Shown in pieces: positions 46,224-54,964 of a stretch of DNA of 64,000 nt (its first letter is position 1; each line of letters opens with the position of its first letter). Where the stretch lies: NCBI RefSeq assembly GCF_014648995.1, contig NZ_BMSE01000001.1, positions 496,001 to 560,000 of the forward strand. Reading direction: 5' to 3'. This DNA comes from Streptomyces massasporeus (GTDB lineage: Bacteria > Actinomycetota > Actinomycetes > Streptomycetales > Streptomycetaceae). Position numbers and translations under genes: made by a program. Under the pieces are notes generated by a model. It was not told the DNA's origin, did not search any database, and worked only from the letters and a program-made list of their open reading frames with translations.

Positions 46224-47498
46224 GTGGAGAAGTCCCGACGCGACCGTGCCCGGCGGAAGCTGCCGCCGGTTCCGGCCGTTCTGCTCGGCGCGCTCGGCGC
46301 GCTGGTTCTGGGGACTCTGATCGGCCTGGCGGCGGACCCGTCGCCCCTGGTCGGCACCACCGGATACGTCGTCGCCACGGGGCTGCTGCTCGCCGTGGGG
46401 TTGTACGGCAGCACGTACGGCATCGATCTCGCGGATCTGCGCCGTGACCTGCGGGGCGTGGTGGCCGCGGTCACGCTGGGGGTCGTCCTCAAGGCGGGGA
46501 TGATCTCGGGCGTCATGGTCCTGGCCTTCGACCGCCCGGAGTACCTGGTCCTCGGCATCGTCGTCGCGCAGATCGACCCGCTGTCGGTGGCCGCCCTCAG
46601 CAAGGACGGGCACATGTCGCAGCGCGCCCGCTCCCTGCTCACGGCGTGGGCCTCCTTCGACGACCCGATGACGGTCCTGCTGACGCTGTACGCCGCCGGC
46701 TACGCCTACACGGCCGCCGGACACAGCGGCACGCCCTCGGTGATGGGAGGTGGTGCCCGGGGCTACGCCCTCGGACTGGTTCTCAACGCGCTGCTACTGG
46801 CCGGTGCCCTGCTGGCGTGGTGGGCGGGAGGGAGGCTGTGGCCGGCGCGGCAGGCCGGGGAGCTGCCGGAGCACCCCCGGCGTCCGGCGACGCCGCTCGC
46901 CGTCCTCCTGGTCGTGGCCATGCTGCTGCTCGCCGCCGCGAGCATGCTCATGCTGGCCGTGGCGGTGGCCGGACTGTTCCTGCGCACGCGGGCGTTCACC
47001 CGGCCTCTCGCGCGGGCGGTCACCAGTGCCTTCCTGCTCGCCACCGTCCTGCTGGGCCTGTTCGTCGCCCAGGGGGTCTCGCTCAGGCCGGGGCTGCTGC
47101 TCGGCGCCTCGGCGTTCCTGGCGCAAGCGGTGGTGGCCGTGCTGTTGATGCCGCTCTTCGTCCGCGGTCTGTCCCGAAGGGACCGGATCCTGCTGGGCAT
47201 CGGCCAGCAGAACGGGCTCACGGCCGTGCTGCTGGCCCTCACGCTCGAACGCGACTTCCCGAAGACGGTCGGCATCGTCGCCCCGGCGGTGGTGACGGTC
47301 AATCTGCTGCACTACGGGGCGCAGATCGCGTTCGGCTGCTGGTCCCGCCACCGAGCCGGGAAGAAGCCGGACCCCGTGGTGATGCCGAAGCCTCTCCCCC
47401 GGCATCCGGAGCCCGGCGACGTCACGCCGGGCGGGGCGCCGGCCTCGACCGACGGGATGCGGTCCTCCGCGTACCCGCACGGATGCGGTGGTCCCTGA
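46224..47498 (+). CDS. Cation:proton antiporter-like membrane protein
   Basis: A GTG start at 46224 (GGGGGAAG upstream) gives 424 aa. About ten to twelve membrane helices begin at residue 14. A central VAQIDPLSVAALSKDGH and WASFDDPMTVLL match the Asp-containing unwound-helix region of CPA-type Na+/H+ antiporters, with Asp residues likely taking part in ion exchange. The GIGQQNGLTAVLLAL segment in the last third is also typical. A basic Pro-rich tail of about 50 residues is cytoplasmic. The ion specificity is unknown. Confidence 0.82.
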   Translation: MEKSRRDRARRKLPPVPAVLLGALGALVLGTLIGLAADPSPLVGTTGYVVATGLLLAVGLYGSTYGIDLADLRRDLRGVVAAVTLGVVLKAGMISGVMVLAFDRPEYLVLGIVVAQIDPLSVAALSKDGHMSQRARSLLTAWASFDDPMTVLLTLYAAGYAYTAAGHSGTPSVMGGGARGYALGLVLNALLLAGALLAWWAGGRLWPARQAGELPEHPRRPATPLAVLLVVAMLLLAAASMLMLAVAVAGLFLRTRAFTRPLARAVTSAFLLATVLLGLFVAQGVSLRPGLLLGASAFLAQAVVAVLLMPLFVRGLSRRDRILLGIGQQNGLTAVLLALTLERDFPKTVGIVAPAVVTVNLLHYGAQIAFGCWSRHRAGKKPDPVVMPKPLPRHPEPGDVTPGGAPASTDGMRSSAYPHGCGGP

Positions 47499-47642
47499 CG
47501 ACAGACCCCCGTGGAGTAGCTGACGGCCCCCCGGCGGTGGAGCATGGAGGAGACGGAGCCCGCGCCGACCGACGCACTCGGACGGGTCTTCCGCCTGTGA
47601 CAGCACCGGACGGCCGAGAGGCCGTGGCGCGCCTGCGAACGC

Positions 47643-47676
47643 AAACGGGTGAGTGGCGGCTGCCACTCACCCGTTT
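47643..47676. terminator. Bidirectional hairpin terminator
   Basis: A perfect 15-bp stem AAACGGGTGAGTGGC (47643-47657) pairs with 47662-47676 around GGCT. It lies between the convergent antiporter and bL37 genes. Nothing else was seen in 47499-47642. Confidence 0.88.
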
Positions 47677-47700
47677 GTGTCGGCGCGCCCGCAGGACTTC

Positions 47701-47778
47701 TCAGGACTGCGGACGGCTGCCGTGGTTCGCGCCGTTCTTGCGGCGGGCCTTCTTCTTGCGACGTCGCTTCGAGGACAT
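47701..47778 (-). CDS. 50S ribosomal protein bL37
   Basis: This 25-aa gene encodes MSSKRRRKKKARRKNGANHG followed by SRPQS and a stop. It is preceded by an excellent ribosome site (GAGGAGG, 4 nt before ATG). The very basic composition and the NHG-RP ending match the actinobacterial ribosomal protein bL37 that I know from mycobacteria and Streptomyces. It is too short for most gene callers. Upstream of it lie a hairpin terminator and tRNA-Pro on the same strand. Confidence 0.85.
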   Translation of the reverse strand: MSSKRRRKKKARRKNGANHGSRPQS

Positions 47779-47959
47779 CGGACCTCCTCTTTCCGGCTTT
47801 CGGTCACCATCCACCGGATTGCGCGTCCGGTGACTACAGAGCCACTTTCCATCCGACGCGAACGCAAACGCACACGATGAAGATGCACCCGGGTGGCCTA
47901 TGTCACGGTGGCGGCCCGGCCCGGCCTGGCCGCGGTCGAACCTGAACACGGAAATACCG

Positions 47960-47995
47960 AAGGGCTGTCTCCGGATGCCTCCGAAAACAGCCCTT
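47960..47995 (-). terminator. Terminator downstream of tRNA-Pro
   Basis: A 9-bp stem AAGGGCTGT (47960-47968) pairs with ACAGCCCTT (47987-47995) across an 18-nt loop. It lies 19 bp past the tRNA 3' end in the direction of tRNA transcription. Confidence 0.7.
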
Positions 47996-48013
47996 GCTCG
48001 CGACTCGTACGAG

Positions 48014-48087
<74 letters not shown>

Positions 48088-48130
48088 ATGCGCATCGCGC
48101 GGGTGAACCGCGTGATCACGCAGGTCAACC

Positions 48131-48352
48131 CTACCGCATGGGGAGCCGTCCCCCGGCCCGTGCCGACAGCCGTTCCGGGCGCCGGGTCCAGCCGGCGAGA
48201 CCCACCGCCGAGACGGCGACGGCGAGGACGGCCCACCAGGGGAGGTCCGCCTTGGTCGCGTGACCGGCACAGGCCGCCACGGCCAGGAGTGCCGTGACGG
48301 CGCCTCCGGGCAGCCCGGTCCGCCGGGCGGGTCGTCGCCCCGTCTCGTCCAC
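48131..48352 (-). CDS. Small two-helix membrane protein
   Basis: A GTG start at 48352 (AGGGGGAG upstream) gives 73 aa. Two hydrophobic segments, about residues 17-30 (AVTALLAVAACAG) and 38-55 (WWAVLAVAVSAVGLAGW), and an Arg-rich end are visible. Family unknown. It lies 43 bp upstream of tRNA-Pro on the same strand. A longer start at 48376 is possible. Confidence 0.6.
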   Translation of the reverse strand: MDETGRRPARRTGLPGGAVTALLAVAACAGHATKADLPWWAVLAVAVSAVGLAGWTRRPERLSARAGGRLPMR

Positions 48353-48488
48353 GTCCTGCTCCCCCTTCACCCACACAGTCGCATGCCTTCGGGTATCTCA
48401 ACTCCCGGGCATATGCCGCAAACAATACGCCAATCGGTGGGAACTCCCGACCACGGCATAGGGGTTGAGACGGACATCGGGAGCTTTG

Positions 48489-48612
48489 TCAGTGTGCGCC
48501 CAGCAGCGCCCTGCTCGTCCCGTCCTCGGCCGTCCGACGCGACCCGCGCACGGCGGCCAGGCCGATGAACACCATGGAGCTCACGCCCGCCAGCGCGAAG
48601 GCCGTGAAACAG
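48489..48612 (-). pseudogene. C-terminal remnant of an MFS-type transporter
   Basis: On the minus strand the frame ending at 48489 reads FTAFALAGVSSMVFIGLAAV followed by RGSRRTAEDG and LLGAH before the stop. It looks like the last membrane helix and tail of a major-facilitator drug exporter. No upstream part or start exists in this window, and it lies directly after the end of the truncated GntR gene. It is likely debris of a deletion. Confidence 0.55.
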
Positions 48613-48639
48613 GTGAGGCGCCCGCCTCGTGCGCGTGCG

Positions 48640-49203
48640 TCAGCCGCGCAGCGCCTCGATCACACTGCCGAGGTGGGCGCGGACGGCCGTCTCGGCCGCC
48701 TGCGGATCCCTGGCCTCGATCGTCTCGATCACGGCCAGGTGCTCCTTCAGGGATCGCTGAGGACGCCCGGGCCGCAGCGCCAGTTGGAAGCGGTGGCGCA
48801 CCAGTTGGGCGTTGAGCCGCTCCAGCAGCTCCACGGCCGTCCGCCGGCCGGAGAACTCCCGGATGCGGGCGTGCAGTTCGCGGTTGAGGTCCGAGTAGGT
48901 GACCGGTTCGCCGTCGGCCACGGCCTTGGTCATCGCCCTGCCGAGGGCGGTGAGTTCGGCCAGTTGCTCGTCGCTCGCCGCCACGGCCGCCTTCGCCGCA
49001 CAGAGCCCTTCCAGGACCATGCGGCACTCGGTGATGGCGACCGCCTCCTCCACGGTCACCACCCGGACCCGCGAACCGCGGTTGCGGATCCGCTCGACCA
49101 GGCCCTGGGCCTCCAGATCGATCAGTGCCGCCCGGATGCCGGCCCTCGTCACACCGAACTGCTCGGCGAGTTCGTTCTCTCCCACGGATTCGGAGCGGCA
49201 CAC
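48640..49203 (-). CDS. GntR/FadR-type regulator, probably N-terminally truncated
   Basis: From GTG 49203 the frame gives 187 aa. The winged helix-turn-helix is visible (GENELAEQFGVTRAGIRAAL, then GLVERIRNRGSRV), followed by an FCD ligand-binding domain (ITECRMVLEGLCAAKAAVAA; ELHARIREFSGRRTAVELL; HLAVIETIEARDPQAAETAV). A normal GntR protein has about 25 more residues before GENELAEQF, including the first helix; here that part is replaced by unrelated sequence. There is no good ribosome site. It is either a very short-starting protein or a recent pseudogene. Confidence 0.6.
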   Translation of the reverse strand: MCRSESVGENELAEQFGVTRAGIRAALIDLEAQGLVERIRNRGSRVRVVTVEEAVAITECRMVLEGLCAAKAAVAASDEQLAELTALGRAMTKAVADGEPVTYSDLNRELHARIREFSGRRTAVELLERLNAQLVRHRFQLALRPGRPQRSLKEHLAVIETIEARDPQAAETAVRAHLGSVIEALRG

Positions 49204-49299
49204 CCGCGGAATCGGAGCGACGGAGTGTCCGCCCGGCCCGGCCTGCACCCCACACCCTGTCCAGGCCGCTCCCCCGCTCACCAGGGCTAAGGTCGCCGC

Positions 49300-49644
49300 A
49301 TGACACACAGCTTCGTACTCCACGTCCGCGACGCCGAGCTCGAACCCGAGCCCCTCGCGCCCGAGCAGATCGTCTCCGGGACGCCCGAGGTGACCGGGAA
49401 GGTGGTCTGGGAGTCGGAGGACGGCCGTCAGGTCCGGGGCGTCTGGCAGATCACGCCCGGCGTGGTCACCGACACCGAGGCCGACGAACTGTTCGTGGTG
49501 ATCAGCGGCTCGGCGACGATCGAGGTCGAGGGCGGGCCGACGCTCACGGTCGGGCCCGGTGACATGGCCGTCCTGCGCGAGGGCGACCGTACGACGTGGA
49601 CGGTGCACGAGACCCTGCGCAAGGCGTACGCGATCAACCTCTGA
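49300..49644 (+). CDS. Small cupin-domain protein
   Basis: This 114-aa single-domain cupin of the DUF861 (cupin_3) type shows EADELFVVISGSATIEVEGG and VGPGDMAVLREGDRTTWTVH. The beta-barrel fold usually binds a metal or sugar-like ligand; the classic His cluster is not complete. Family members include ureidoglycolate-like and sugar-binding enzymes. The function here is unknown. It runs toward the convergent LacI gene with a 13-bp gap. Confidence 0.8.
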   Translation: MTHSFVLHVRDAELEPEPLAPEQIVSGTPEVTGKVVWESEDGRQVRGVWQITPGVVTDTEADELFVVISGSATIEVEGGPTLTVGPGDMAVLREGDRTTWTVHETLRKAYAINL

Positions 49645-49657
49645 GCGGGGTGCGCGA

Positions 49658-50656
49658 TCAGGGCGCCGGGGCCGTCGATCCCCGGATCTCCAGGGTGGGC
49701 GTGGCCAGGTGGACCCGGCCCGCTCCGCCGGCGCCCTCGAAGCGTTCCAGGAGGCACTGGGCCGCGCGGCGGCCGACCTCGTGGCTGGAGTTGTCGACCG
49801 TCGTGAGCCACACGTGCCGCAGCCGGGCGATGCTGGTGTTGTCGTAGCCGACGACGGACAGGTCGCGCGGCACGCGCAGCCCCAGCTCCTCGGCCGCCGA
49901 GAGCACGCCGATGGCGGCGATGTCGTTGACGGCGAAGACGGCCGTGGGCCGGTCGGGGCGGCTGAGCAGCCGGACGGTCGTGCGGTAGCCACCCTCCTCG
50001 GTCATGTCGCTCGGCTCGACCAGCACCTCGTCCGCGAGGCCGTGCCGGCGCATCGTCGCCTCGAAGCTCCGGCGGCGCAGCTCGCCCACCGCTCCGTAGC
50101 CCGCGATGTGTGCGATACGGCGGTGCCCGAGGCCGATCAGGTGCTCGGCGACCAGCAGGGCGCCCCGCTCGTCGTCACCCGCCACGACGTCGACACCCGG
50201 CGGGGCCGGTTCGCGGGAGCCGGCCAGCACGACCGGGATCCGCTCGGCCACCTGACCGAGGGCCGCCGGGTCGGGCAGCGTGCCGACCACGACCAGCCCG
50301 TCGACCCGCAGGTCCAGCAGCGGATCGGCCGGGTCCTGACCGGTGCGGCGGTTGAGGCGGGCGTCGGCCAGCAGCATGCGCAGGCCGTTGGCGTGCAGCA
50401 GGGAGTTCAAGCCGTCGAGGAGGTCCACGAACCAGGGGTTGCGCAGGTCGTTCAGGAGGACGCCGACGGTGCGGGTGCGCTGTTCGCTGAGGCTGCGGGC
50501 GGCGGCGTTGGGCCGGTAGCCGAGCTCCCGGGCGGCCCGGAGCACGGCGTCCCGCTTCTCGGGGCGCACCTGGTCGGAGCCGCGCAGCACGAGGGAGACC
50601 AGCGACTTGGAGACGCCGGCCCGCTCGGCCACGTCCCGGATCGTCGGCGCTCTCAT
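49658..50656 (-). CDS. LacI-family transcriptional regulator
   Basis: An ATG at 50656 gives 332 aa. The N-terminal helix-turn-helix is TIRDVAERAGVSKSLVSLVL, the hinge is ELGYRPNAAARSLSEQRTRT, and the C-terminal domain is a periplasmic-binding-protein-like sensor (VDGLVVVGT; AVFAVNDIAAIGVL; LRVPRDLSVVGYDN). It is divergent from an oxidoreductase gene, with two matching operator-like sites between them. It probably represses that gene and itself in response to a sugar or cyclitol. Confidence 0.92.
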   Translation of the reverse strand: MRAPTIRDVAERAGVSKSLVSLVLRGSDQVRPEKRDAVLRAARELGYRPNAAARSLSEQRTRTVGVLLNDLRNPWFVDLLDGLNSLLHANGLRMLLADARLNRRTGQDPADPLLDLRVDGLVVVGTLPDPAALGQVAERIPVVLAGSREPAPPGVDVVAGDDERGALLVAEHLIGLGHRRIAHIAGYGAVGELRRRSFEATMRRHGLADEVLVEPSDMTEEGGYRTTVRLLSRPDRPTAVFAVNDIAAIGVLSAAEELGLRVPRDLSVVGYDNTSIARLRHVWLTTVDNSSHEVGRRAAQCLLERFEGAGGAGRVHLATPTLEIRGSTAPAP

Positions 50657-50660
50657 GGGA

Positions 50661-50754
50661 TGGACCGTTCCATGCGACGCCACGGCTTGTCAAAGGGTTG
50701 ACAGCGTCGCCGAACCCCGCCCAGGGTGGCCTGGACAGGTTCTGGAACGGTCCA
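50661..50754. promoter_or_regulatory. Paired operator-like sites for the LacI regulator
   Basis: TGGACCGTTCCA (50661-50672) and its exact reverse complement TGGAACGGTCCA (50743-50754) frame the divergent promoter region. Each is itself nearly symmetrical, as LacI-family operators are. Their centres are 82 bp apart. Between them is TGTCAA-AGGG-TTGACA, which includes a possible -35 TTGACA for the oxidoreductase gene. Confidence 0.75.
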
Positions 50755-50767
50755 AAGAGGGGCTCTC

Positions 50768-51931
50768 ATGGTGGACACGCTCGGCGTCGCCGTCATCGGA
50801 TTCGGCTGGATGGGGCGGGTGCACACCCAGGCGTACGCGCGCGTGCGGCACCACTATCCGCAGCTGCCCCTCGTCCCGCAGCTGGTGGCCGTCGCGGAGG
50901 AGGTGCCGGGCAGGGCGGAGGAGGCCGCCGCGCAGTTCGGGTTCGCCTCGACGACGCGGGACTGGCGCGAGGTGGCCGCCGACCCACGCGTGCGGGCGGT
51001 CAGCATCACCGCGCCGAACTTCCTGCACCGCGAGATCGGCGTCGCCATGGCCGAGGCGGGCAGGCACATCTGGATCGAGAAGCCGGTGGGCCTGACCGCC
51101 GAGGACGCCGGGGCGGTCGCGGACGCGGTCGCCAAGGCCGGTGTGCAGGGCGCCGTGGGCTTCAACTACCGCAACGCGCCCGCCGTGGAGGCGGCCCGCG
51201 AACTGATCGCCTCCGGGGAGATCGGCACGGTCACCCATGTCCGCGTCCGGCTGTTCAGCGACTACGCGGCCCACCCCGAGGGCGCGCTGACCTGGCGCTA
51301 CGAGCGAGAGCGGGGCGGCAGCGGGGTGCTGGGCGACCTGGCGTCGCACGGCGTGGACCTGGCCCGTCATCTGCTCGGCGACATCACGTCCCTGACGGCC
51401 GACACGGCGATCTTCCTCCCGGAGCGGGCCCGTCCCACCGGCGCCACGGCGGGCCACAGCCGCGCCGCCGGAGGCGAACTCGGCCCCGTCGAGAACGAGG
51501 ACTACGTCAGCTGCCTGCTGCGCTTCGCCTCCGGGGCGCGCGGCGTCCTGGAGGCCTGCCGGGTCTCGGTCGGCGAGCAGAACAACTACGGCTTCGAGGT
51601 GCACGGCACCAAGGGCGCCGTGTTCTGGGACTTCCGCCGCATGAACGAGCTCGGCATCAGCCGGGGCACCACGTACCAGGACCAGTCCGTCACCACCGTC
51701 CATGTCGGCCCGGGCCACGGGGAGTTCGCGGCGTTCCAGCCGGGCGCCGCGAACGCCATGGGGTACGACGACCTGAAGGTCATCGAGGCGTACCGGTTCC
51801 TCAGGTCGGTCGCCGAGGGCACGCCGCACGGAGCGACGCTCGCGGACGCCGTGCACAGTGCGGCCGCGCTGGACGCGATGGCGCGGTCGGCGCAGAGCGG
51901 GAACTGGGCGGAGGTGACCGGGCGGGGGTGA
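50768..51931 (+). CDS. Gfo/Idh/MocA-family oxidoreductase
   Basis: An ATG at 50768 gives 387 aa. The N-terminal Rossmann fold (VAVIGFGWMGRVHTQAYARV), the catalytic region EKPVGL with its conserved Lys, VGFNYRNAPAV and the substrate-side SGVLGDLASHGVDLARHLLG with the conserved His are all present. These enzymes oxidise sugars or cyclitols with NAD(P). It is controlled by the divergent LacI regulator. The substrate is not visible from sequence; context suggests a sugar or inositol derivative. Confidence 0.9.
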   Translation: MVDTLGVAVIGFGWMGRVHTQAYARVRHHYPQLPLVPQLVAVAEEVPGRAEEAAAQFGFASTTRDWREVAADPRVRAVSITAPNFLHREIGVAMAEAGRHIWIEKPVGLTAEDAGAVADAVAKAGVQGAVGFNYRNAPAVEAARELIASGEIGTVTHVRVRLFSDYAAHPEGALTWRYERERGGSGVLGDLASHGVDLARHLLGDITSLTADTAIFLPERARPTGATAGHSRAAGGELGPVENEDYVSCLLRFASGARGVLEACRVSVGEQNNYGFEVHGTKGAVFWDFRRMNELGISRGTTYQDQSVTTVHVGPGHGEFAAFQPGAANAMGYDDLKVIEAYRFLRSVAEGTPHGATLADAVHSAAALDAMARSAQSGNWAEVTGRG

Positions 51932-51983
51932 CCGGGCGGAAGTCCCCCCGGCCCGGGCCCGGGCTCAGGCGCGATTCCCGCCC

Positions 51984-52595
51984 TCAGCCCGGGCGGTGCA
52001 GCCTTCGGCCCAGGTAGACCTTCACCGGCACGAGGGCGAGCCACATCCACATGATCCTCGGGCCCGTCACCAGGACCAGCGGGACGGTGGCGAGGAAGAC
52101 GACCACCGACGTGGCGCTGTCGAGAAGGTACAGCGTGGTCGCCGCCTCGGAGGGCCTGTCGTGGCGCAGCCAGGGGCGCCTCGCCAGGACGGCGGCCACT
52201 GCGAGGTGGCAGGCGCCCAGCGCGGCGACGGCGCCCGCGTAGACGGCGACCGACACGGACTGCGCGCCGTACTCGGCGAGCAGCCGGGTCGGGAACGGCA
52301 CCAGGGCCGCGACGCCGAGGCCGACCATCGAGATGCCGATCACCTGGCCGTCGATCTCCCGGACGTCCTGGAAGATCCGCCGGTGGTCACGCCAGAAACT
52401 CCCCAGCACCGCGACGCTCAGCGCGTACGCTCCGAGGTCCGGGAGCAGCTCGCCCAGGGCCCGGCGGTAGGCGGCGGGGTCGAGCTCCCGGGGCACGGAG
52501 AGATCCAGGACGAGCAGGGTGATGGCGATGGCGAACACACCGTCGACCAGGGTCACCAACCGCTCGGGGCCGCCGTCCGGGCGCGAGGTCCACAT
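51984..52595 (-). CDS. TMEM175-like (DUF1211) potassium-channel family membrane protein
   Basis: This 203-aa protein has six hydrophobic segments and the family signature near the N-terminus, LVDGVFAIAITLLVLDL, which resembles the F-S-D-G-V-F-A motif of bacterial TMEM175 K+ channels (Phe-Ser is replaced by Leu-Val). ATG 52595 was chosen; a start at 52619 is possible. It is convergent with the oxidoreductase gene upstream. The role in K+ flux is inferred from the family. Confidence 0.82.
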   Translation of the reverse strand: MWTSRPDGGPERLVTLVDGVFAIAITLLVLDLSVPRELDPAAYRRALGELLPDLGAYALSVAVLGSFWRDHRRIFQDVREIDGQVIGISMVGLGVAALVPFPTRLLAEYGAQSVSVAVYAGAVAALGACHLAVAAVLARRPWLRHDRPSEAATTLYLLDSATSVVVFLATVPLVLVTGPRIMWMWLALVPVKVYLGRRLHRPG

Positions 52596-52658
52596 GCGCC
52601 CGACGGTAGGGGCCGGCACACGGCTCCTCCCGGACCCACGCCCGGCATCGCCCTCGGA

Positions 52659-53690
52659 TCACACGGCCGCCTGCGGGGGCATGTTGTACGGCGTCACCAC
52701 CTGGATCGCCGACGGCAGGGTCGGCCCCGCCGGCGGCAGCGCGTCGTGGGCGCGCATCACGGTGTGGCAGGCCTCACGCACGTCCTGGCGCAGGTCGTGG
52801 TGGAGCACGGCGGACAGCCGGTGCTCGCGCAGCAGACGGGTGTTGTCGTGGTCGAGGTCGTGCGCGACGAACACCGCGCACTCGCGCCCGAGGTCGTCGA
52901 AGGCCCGCAGCGTGGCGATGTTGCCACCGCCGATCGAGTACACCGCACGGATGCCGGGGTCGCGTTCCAGAGCGGCCCGGACGAGGTCGTACTGGGTGGC
53001 GTCCAGCCCCTGTCCCTCGGCGATCTCGACCAGCGTGCGCTCGGGGTGCCGGGCACGCATGGCGCTGCGGAAGCCCATCTCACGCTCCTCCTCGTTGCGG
53101 AAGAAGCCGCTGCTGAGGCTGGTGAGGATGTTGCCCGGGCGCTCCCCCAGCCACTGGCCCATCAGATACGCGGCCGTCGCTCCCGCCGCCCGGTCGTCTA
53201 TACCGACGTAGGCGAGGCGGGCGCTGGCCGGCAGGTCGGTCACCAGGGTCACGACCGGTACCCCGGCGGCTTCGAGCCGGCCGACCGCGGCGGTGACCTC
53301 GGGGACGTCCGGGGCCTTGAGGATCACGCCCTGCGAGCCGCGCCGGGCGATCCGGTCCAGGATCCGTACGAGCTCCCCGGCCGGGCCGGTCTCGCGGAAG
53401 TGGAAGCGGGAGCGCAGCACCGCCGGACGCAGCGACGGCAGCTCCGCCTCCAGGGCGGCGCGGATCGCCGTGGTGAACCGCTCGGGTGCCTGCATCACGA
53501 TGTCGACCATGAACGTGCGGCCGACGAGCCGCACCTGGGTGCGCTGCCGGTCGAGATCGGCGATGGCCTGGCGGACCTCCCGTGCGGTGCTCTCGCGCAC
53601 GCCTCCCCTGCCGTTCAGCACCCGGTCGACGGTCGCCTCGCTCAGGCCCGCCTGACGTGCGATCTCCCGGATCGGGAACGGGTGGCCCAT
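52659..53690 (-). CDS. LacI-family-like regulator
   Basis: An ATG at 53690 gives 343 aa. It starts MGHPFPIREIARQAGLSEAT, a LacI-type helix-turn-helix, with VDRVLNGRGGVRESTAREV as the recognition region. A sugar-binding domain follows (GVILKAPDVPEVTAAVGRL; YVGIDDRAAGATAAYL; AVYSIGGGNIATL). It is divergent from a PhyH dioxygenase operon, where two 9-bp direct repeats lie in the promoter. It likely senses the sugar or cyclitol handled by the neighbouring genes. Confidence 0.88.
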   Translation of the reverse strand: MGHPFPIREIARQAGLSEATVDRVLNGRGGVRESTAREVRQAIADLDRQRTQVRLVGRTFMVDIVMQAPERFTTAIRAALEAELPSLRPAVLRSRFHFRETGPAGELVRILDRIARRGSQGVILKAPDVPEVTAAVGRLEAAGVPVVTLVTDLPASARLAYVGIDDRAAGATAAYLMGQWLGERPGNILTSLSSGFFRNEEEREMGFRSAMRARHPERTLVEIAEGQGLDATQYDLVRAALERDPGIRAVYSIGGGNIATLRAFDDLGRECAVFVAHDLDHDNTRLLREHRLSAVLHHDLRQDVREACHTVMRAHDALPPAGPTLPSAIQVVTPYNMPPQAAV

Positions 53691-53703
53691 GCGCCGGCTC
53701 CTT

Positions 53704-53745
53704 GAGGGGTTTTTGATGGCTCGCTGCTGGTTGTTCGAGGGGTTT
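53704..53745. promoter_or_regulatory. Direct repeats in the LacI-like / PhyH divergent promoter
   Basis: The 9-mer GAGGGGTTT is present at 53704-53712 and 53737-53745, 33 bp apart (about three helical turns), between divergent genes. This is the spacing expected of a shared binding site, but no palindrome was seen. Tentative. Confidence 0.4.
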
Positions 53746-53798
53746 GTACTGACAAGAATGACAGGGCTGCGTCGCTCCGTGACCCCGAAGGGACGACG

Positions 53799-54956
53799 AT
53801 GTCCTTCACTTCCGTCCACCACCGTTCCTGGCTGTCCGAACAGGACTGCGATCTCGACGCGTTCCGCGCGCTGGTCGAGCAGGCCACCGATCCCGCCGAC
53901 TATCCGCACGCCTCCGCCGTGGAGCGCAACGTGCTCGTCTACGACTGCGGCCTGCTCGAGGGCGACCGGGTGGTCCAGGCCGAGCTGGTGCGGGCGCTCG
54001 CCGACGGGCCCGGCATCGTGGTCTTCCGCGGCGCCTTTCCCGACCCCCGGGTCGTGGACCGGGCCACCGACGTGTTCGAGGCGCTGATCGCCGAGCAGCG
54101 CGCCTCGGGTGCGGCGGCCGGTGACCACTTCGCCAGACCGGGCGCCAACGACCGGGTGTGGAACGCGCTGGAGAAGGCGGCCCTCTACGACCCGGAGGCG
54201 TTCGCCGACTATTACGCGAACGACATCCTGGCCCTGGTGGCCACCGCCTGGCTCGGCCCCGGCTACCAGGTCACCTCCCAGCTCAACGTGGTCAACCCGG
54301 GTGGCGCCGCCCAGACCGCGCACCGCGACTACCACCTGGGCTTCCTGTCGAACGAGGTCGCCGCCGCCTACCCGGCGCAGGTGCACCGCCTCTCCCCCGT
54401 ACTGACGCTCCAGGGCGCGGTCGCGCACCGCGACATGCCCGTGGAGTCCGGGCCGACGATGTACCTGCCGCACTCACAGAAGTACGAGCCGGGCTATCTC
54501 GCCTGGCGGCTCCCGGAGTTCCGGGCGTACTTCGACGCGCACCAGGTGCAGCTGCCGCTCGCCAAGGGCGACGCCGTGTTCTTCAACCCGGCCCTCTTCC
54601 ACGCGGCCGGCACCAACCGCTCCGCGGACATCCGGCGCATGGCCAACCTGCTGCAGGTGTCGTCCGCGTTCGGGCGGGCGATGGAGACAGTGGACCGGGA
54701 GGCGGTGGCCAACGCGGTGTACCCGGTCCTCCTCAAGCGCAAGGCCGAAGGCGCCGACCAGGCGTGGCTGGACAACGTGGTCGCGGCGAGCGCCGAGGGC
54801 TACCCCTTCCCCACCAACCTCGACAGCGACCCGCCGGTCGACGGCCTGGCCCCGCCCTCGCAGGCGGACCTGGTGCGGCGGGCGCTGCGCGAGGAATGGA
54901 CGCCGGAGGCGCTCCGATCGGAGCTTCGGACCGGTGCCGAACGGCGAGAGAGCTGA
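53799..54956 (+). CDS. Phytanoyl-CoA dioxygenase (PhyH) family protein
   Basis: This 385-aa protein belongs to the Fe(II)/2-oxoglutarate dioxygenase superfamily. It has the iron ligands in TAHRDYHLGF (HxD) and the distal His in FHAAGTNRSADIRRMANLLQ, whose Arg should bind 2-oxoglutarate. PhyH-type enzymes hydroxylate small molecules and are often found with sugar and secondary-metabolite genes. It is the first gene of a plus-strand operon (SDR 9 bp downstream, then two Gfo/Idh enzymes). The substrate is unknown. Confidence 0.82.
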   Translation: MSFTSVHHRSWLSEQDCDLDAFRALVEQATDPADYPHASAVERNVLVYDCGLLEGDRVVQAELVRALADGPGIVVFRGAFPDPRVVDRATDVFEALIAEQRASGAAAGDHFARPGANDRVWNALEKAALYDPEAFADYYANDILALVATAWLGPGYQVTSQLNVVNPGGAAQTAHRDYHLGFLSNEVAAAYPAQVHRLSPVLTLQGAVAHRDMPVESGPTMYLPHSQKYEPGYLAWRLPEFRAYFDAHQVQLPLAKGDAVFFNPALFHAAGTNRSADIRRMANLLQVSSAFGRAMETVDREAVANAVYPVLLKRKAEGADQAWLDNVVAASAEGYPFPTNLDSDPPVDGLAPPSQADLVRRALREEWTPEALRSELRTGAERRES

Positions 54957-54964
54957 GGAATTCG

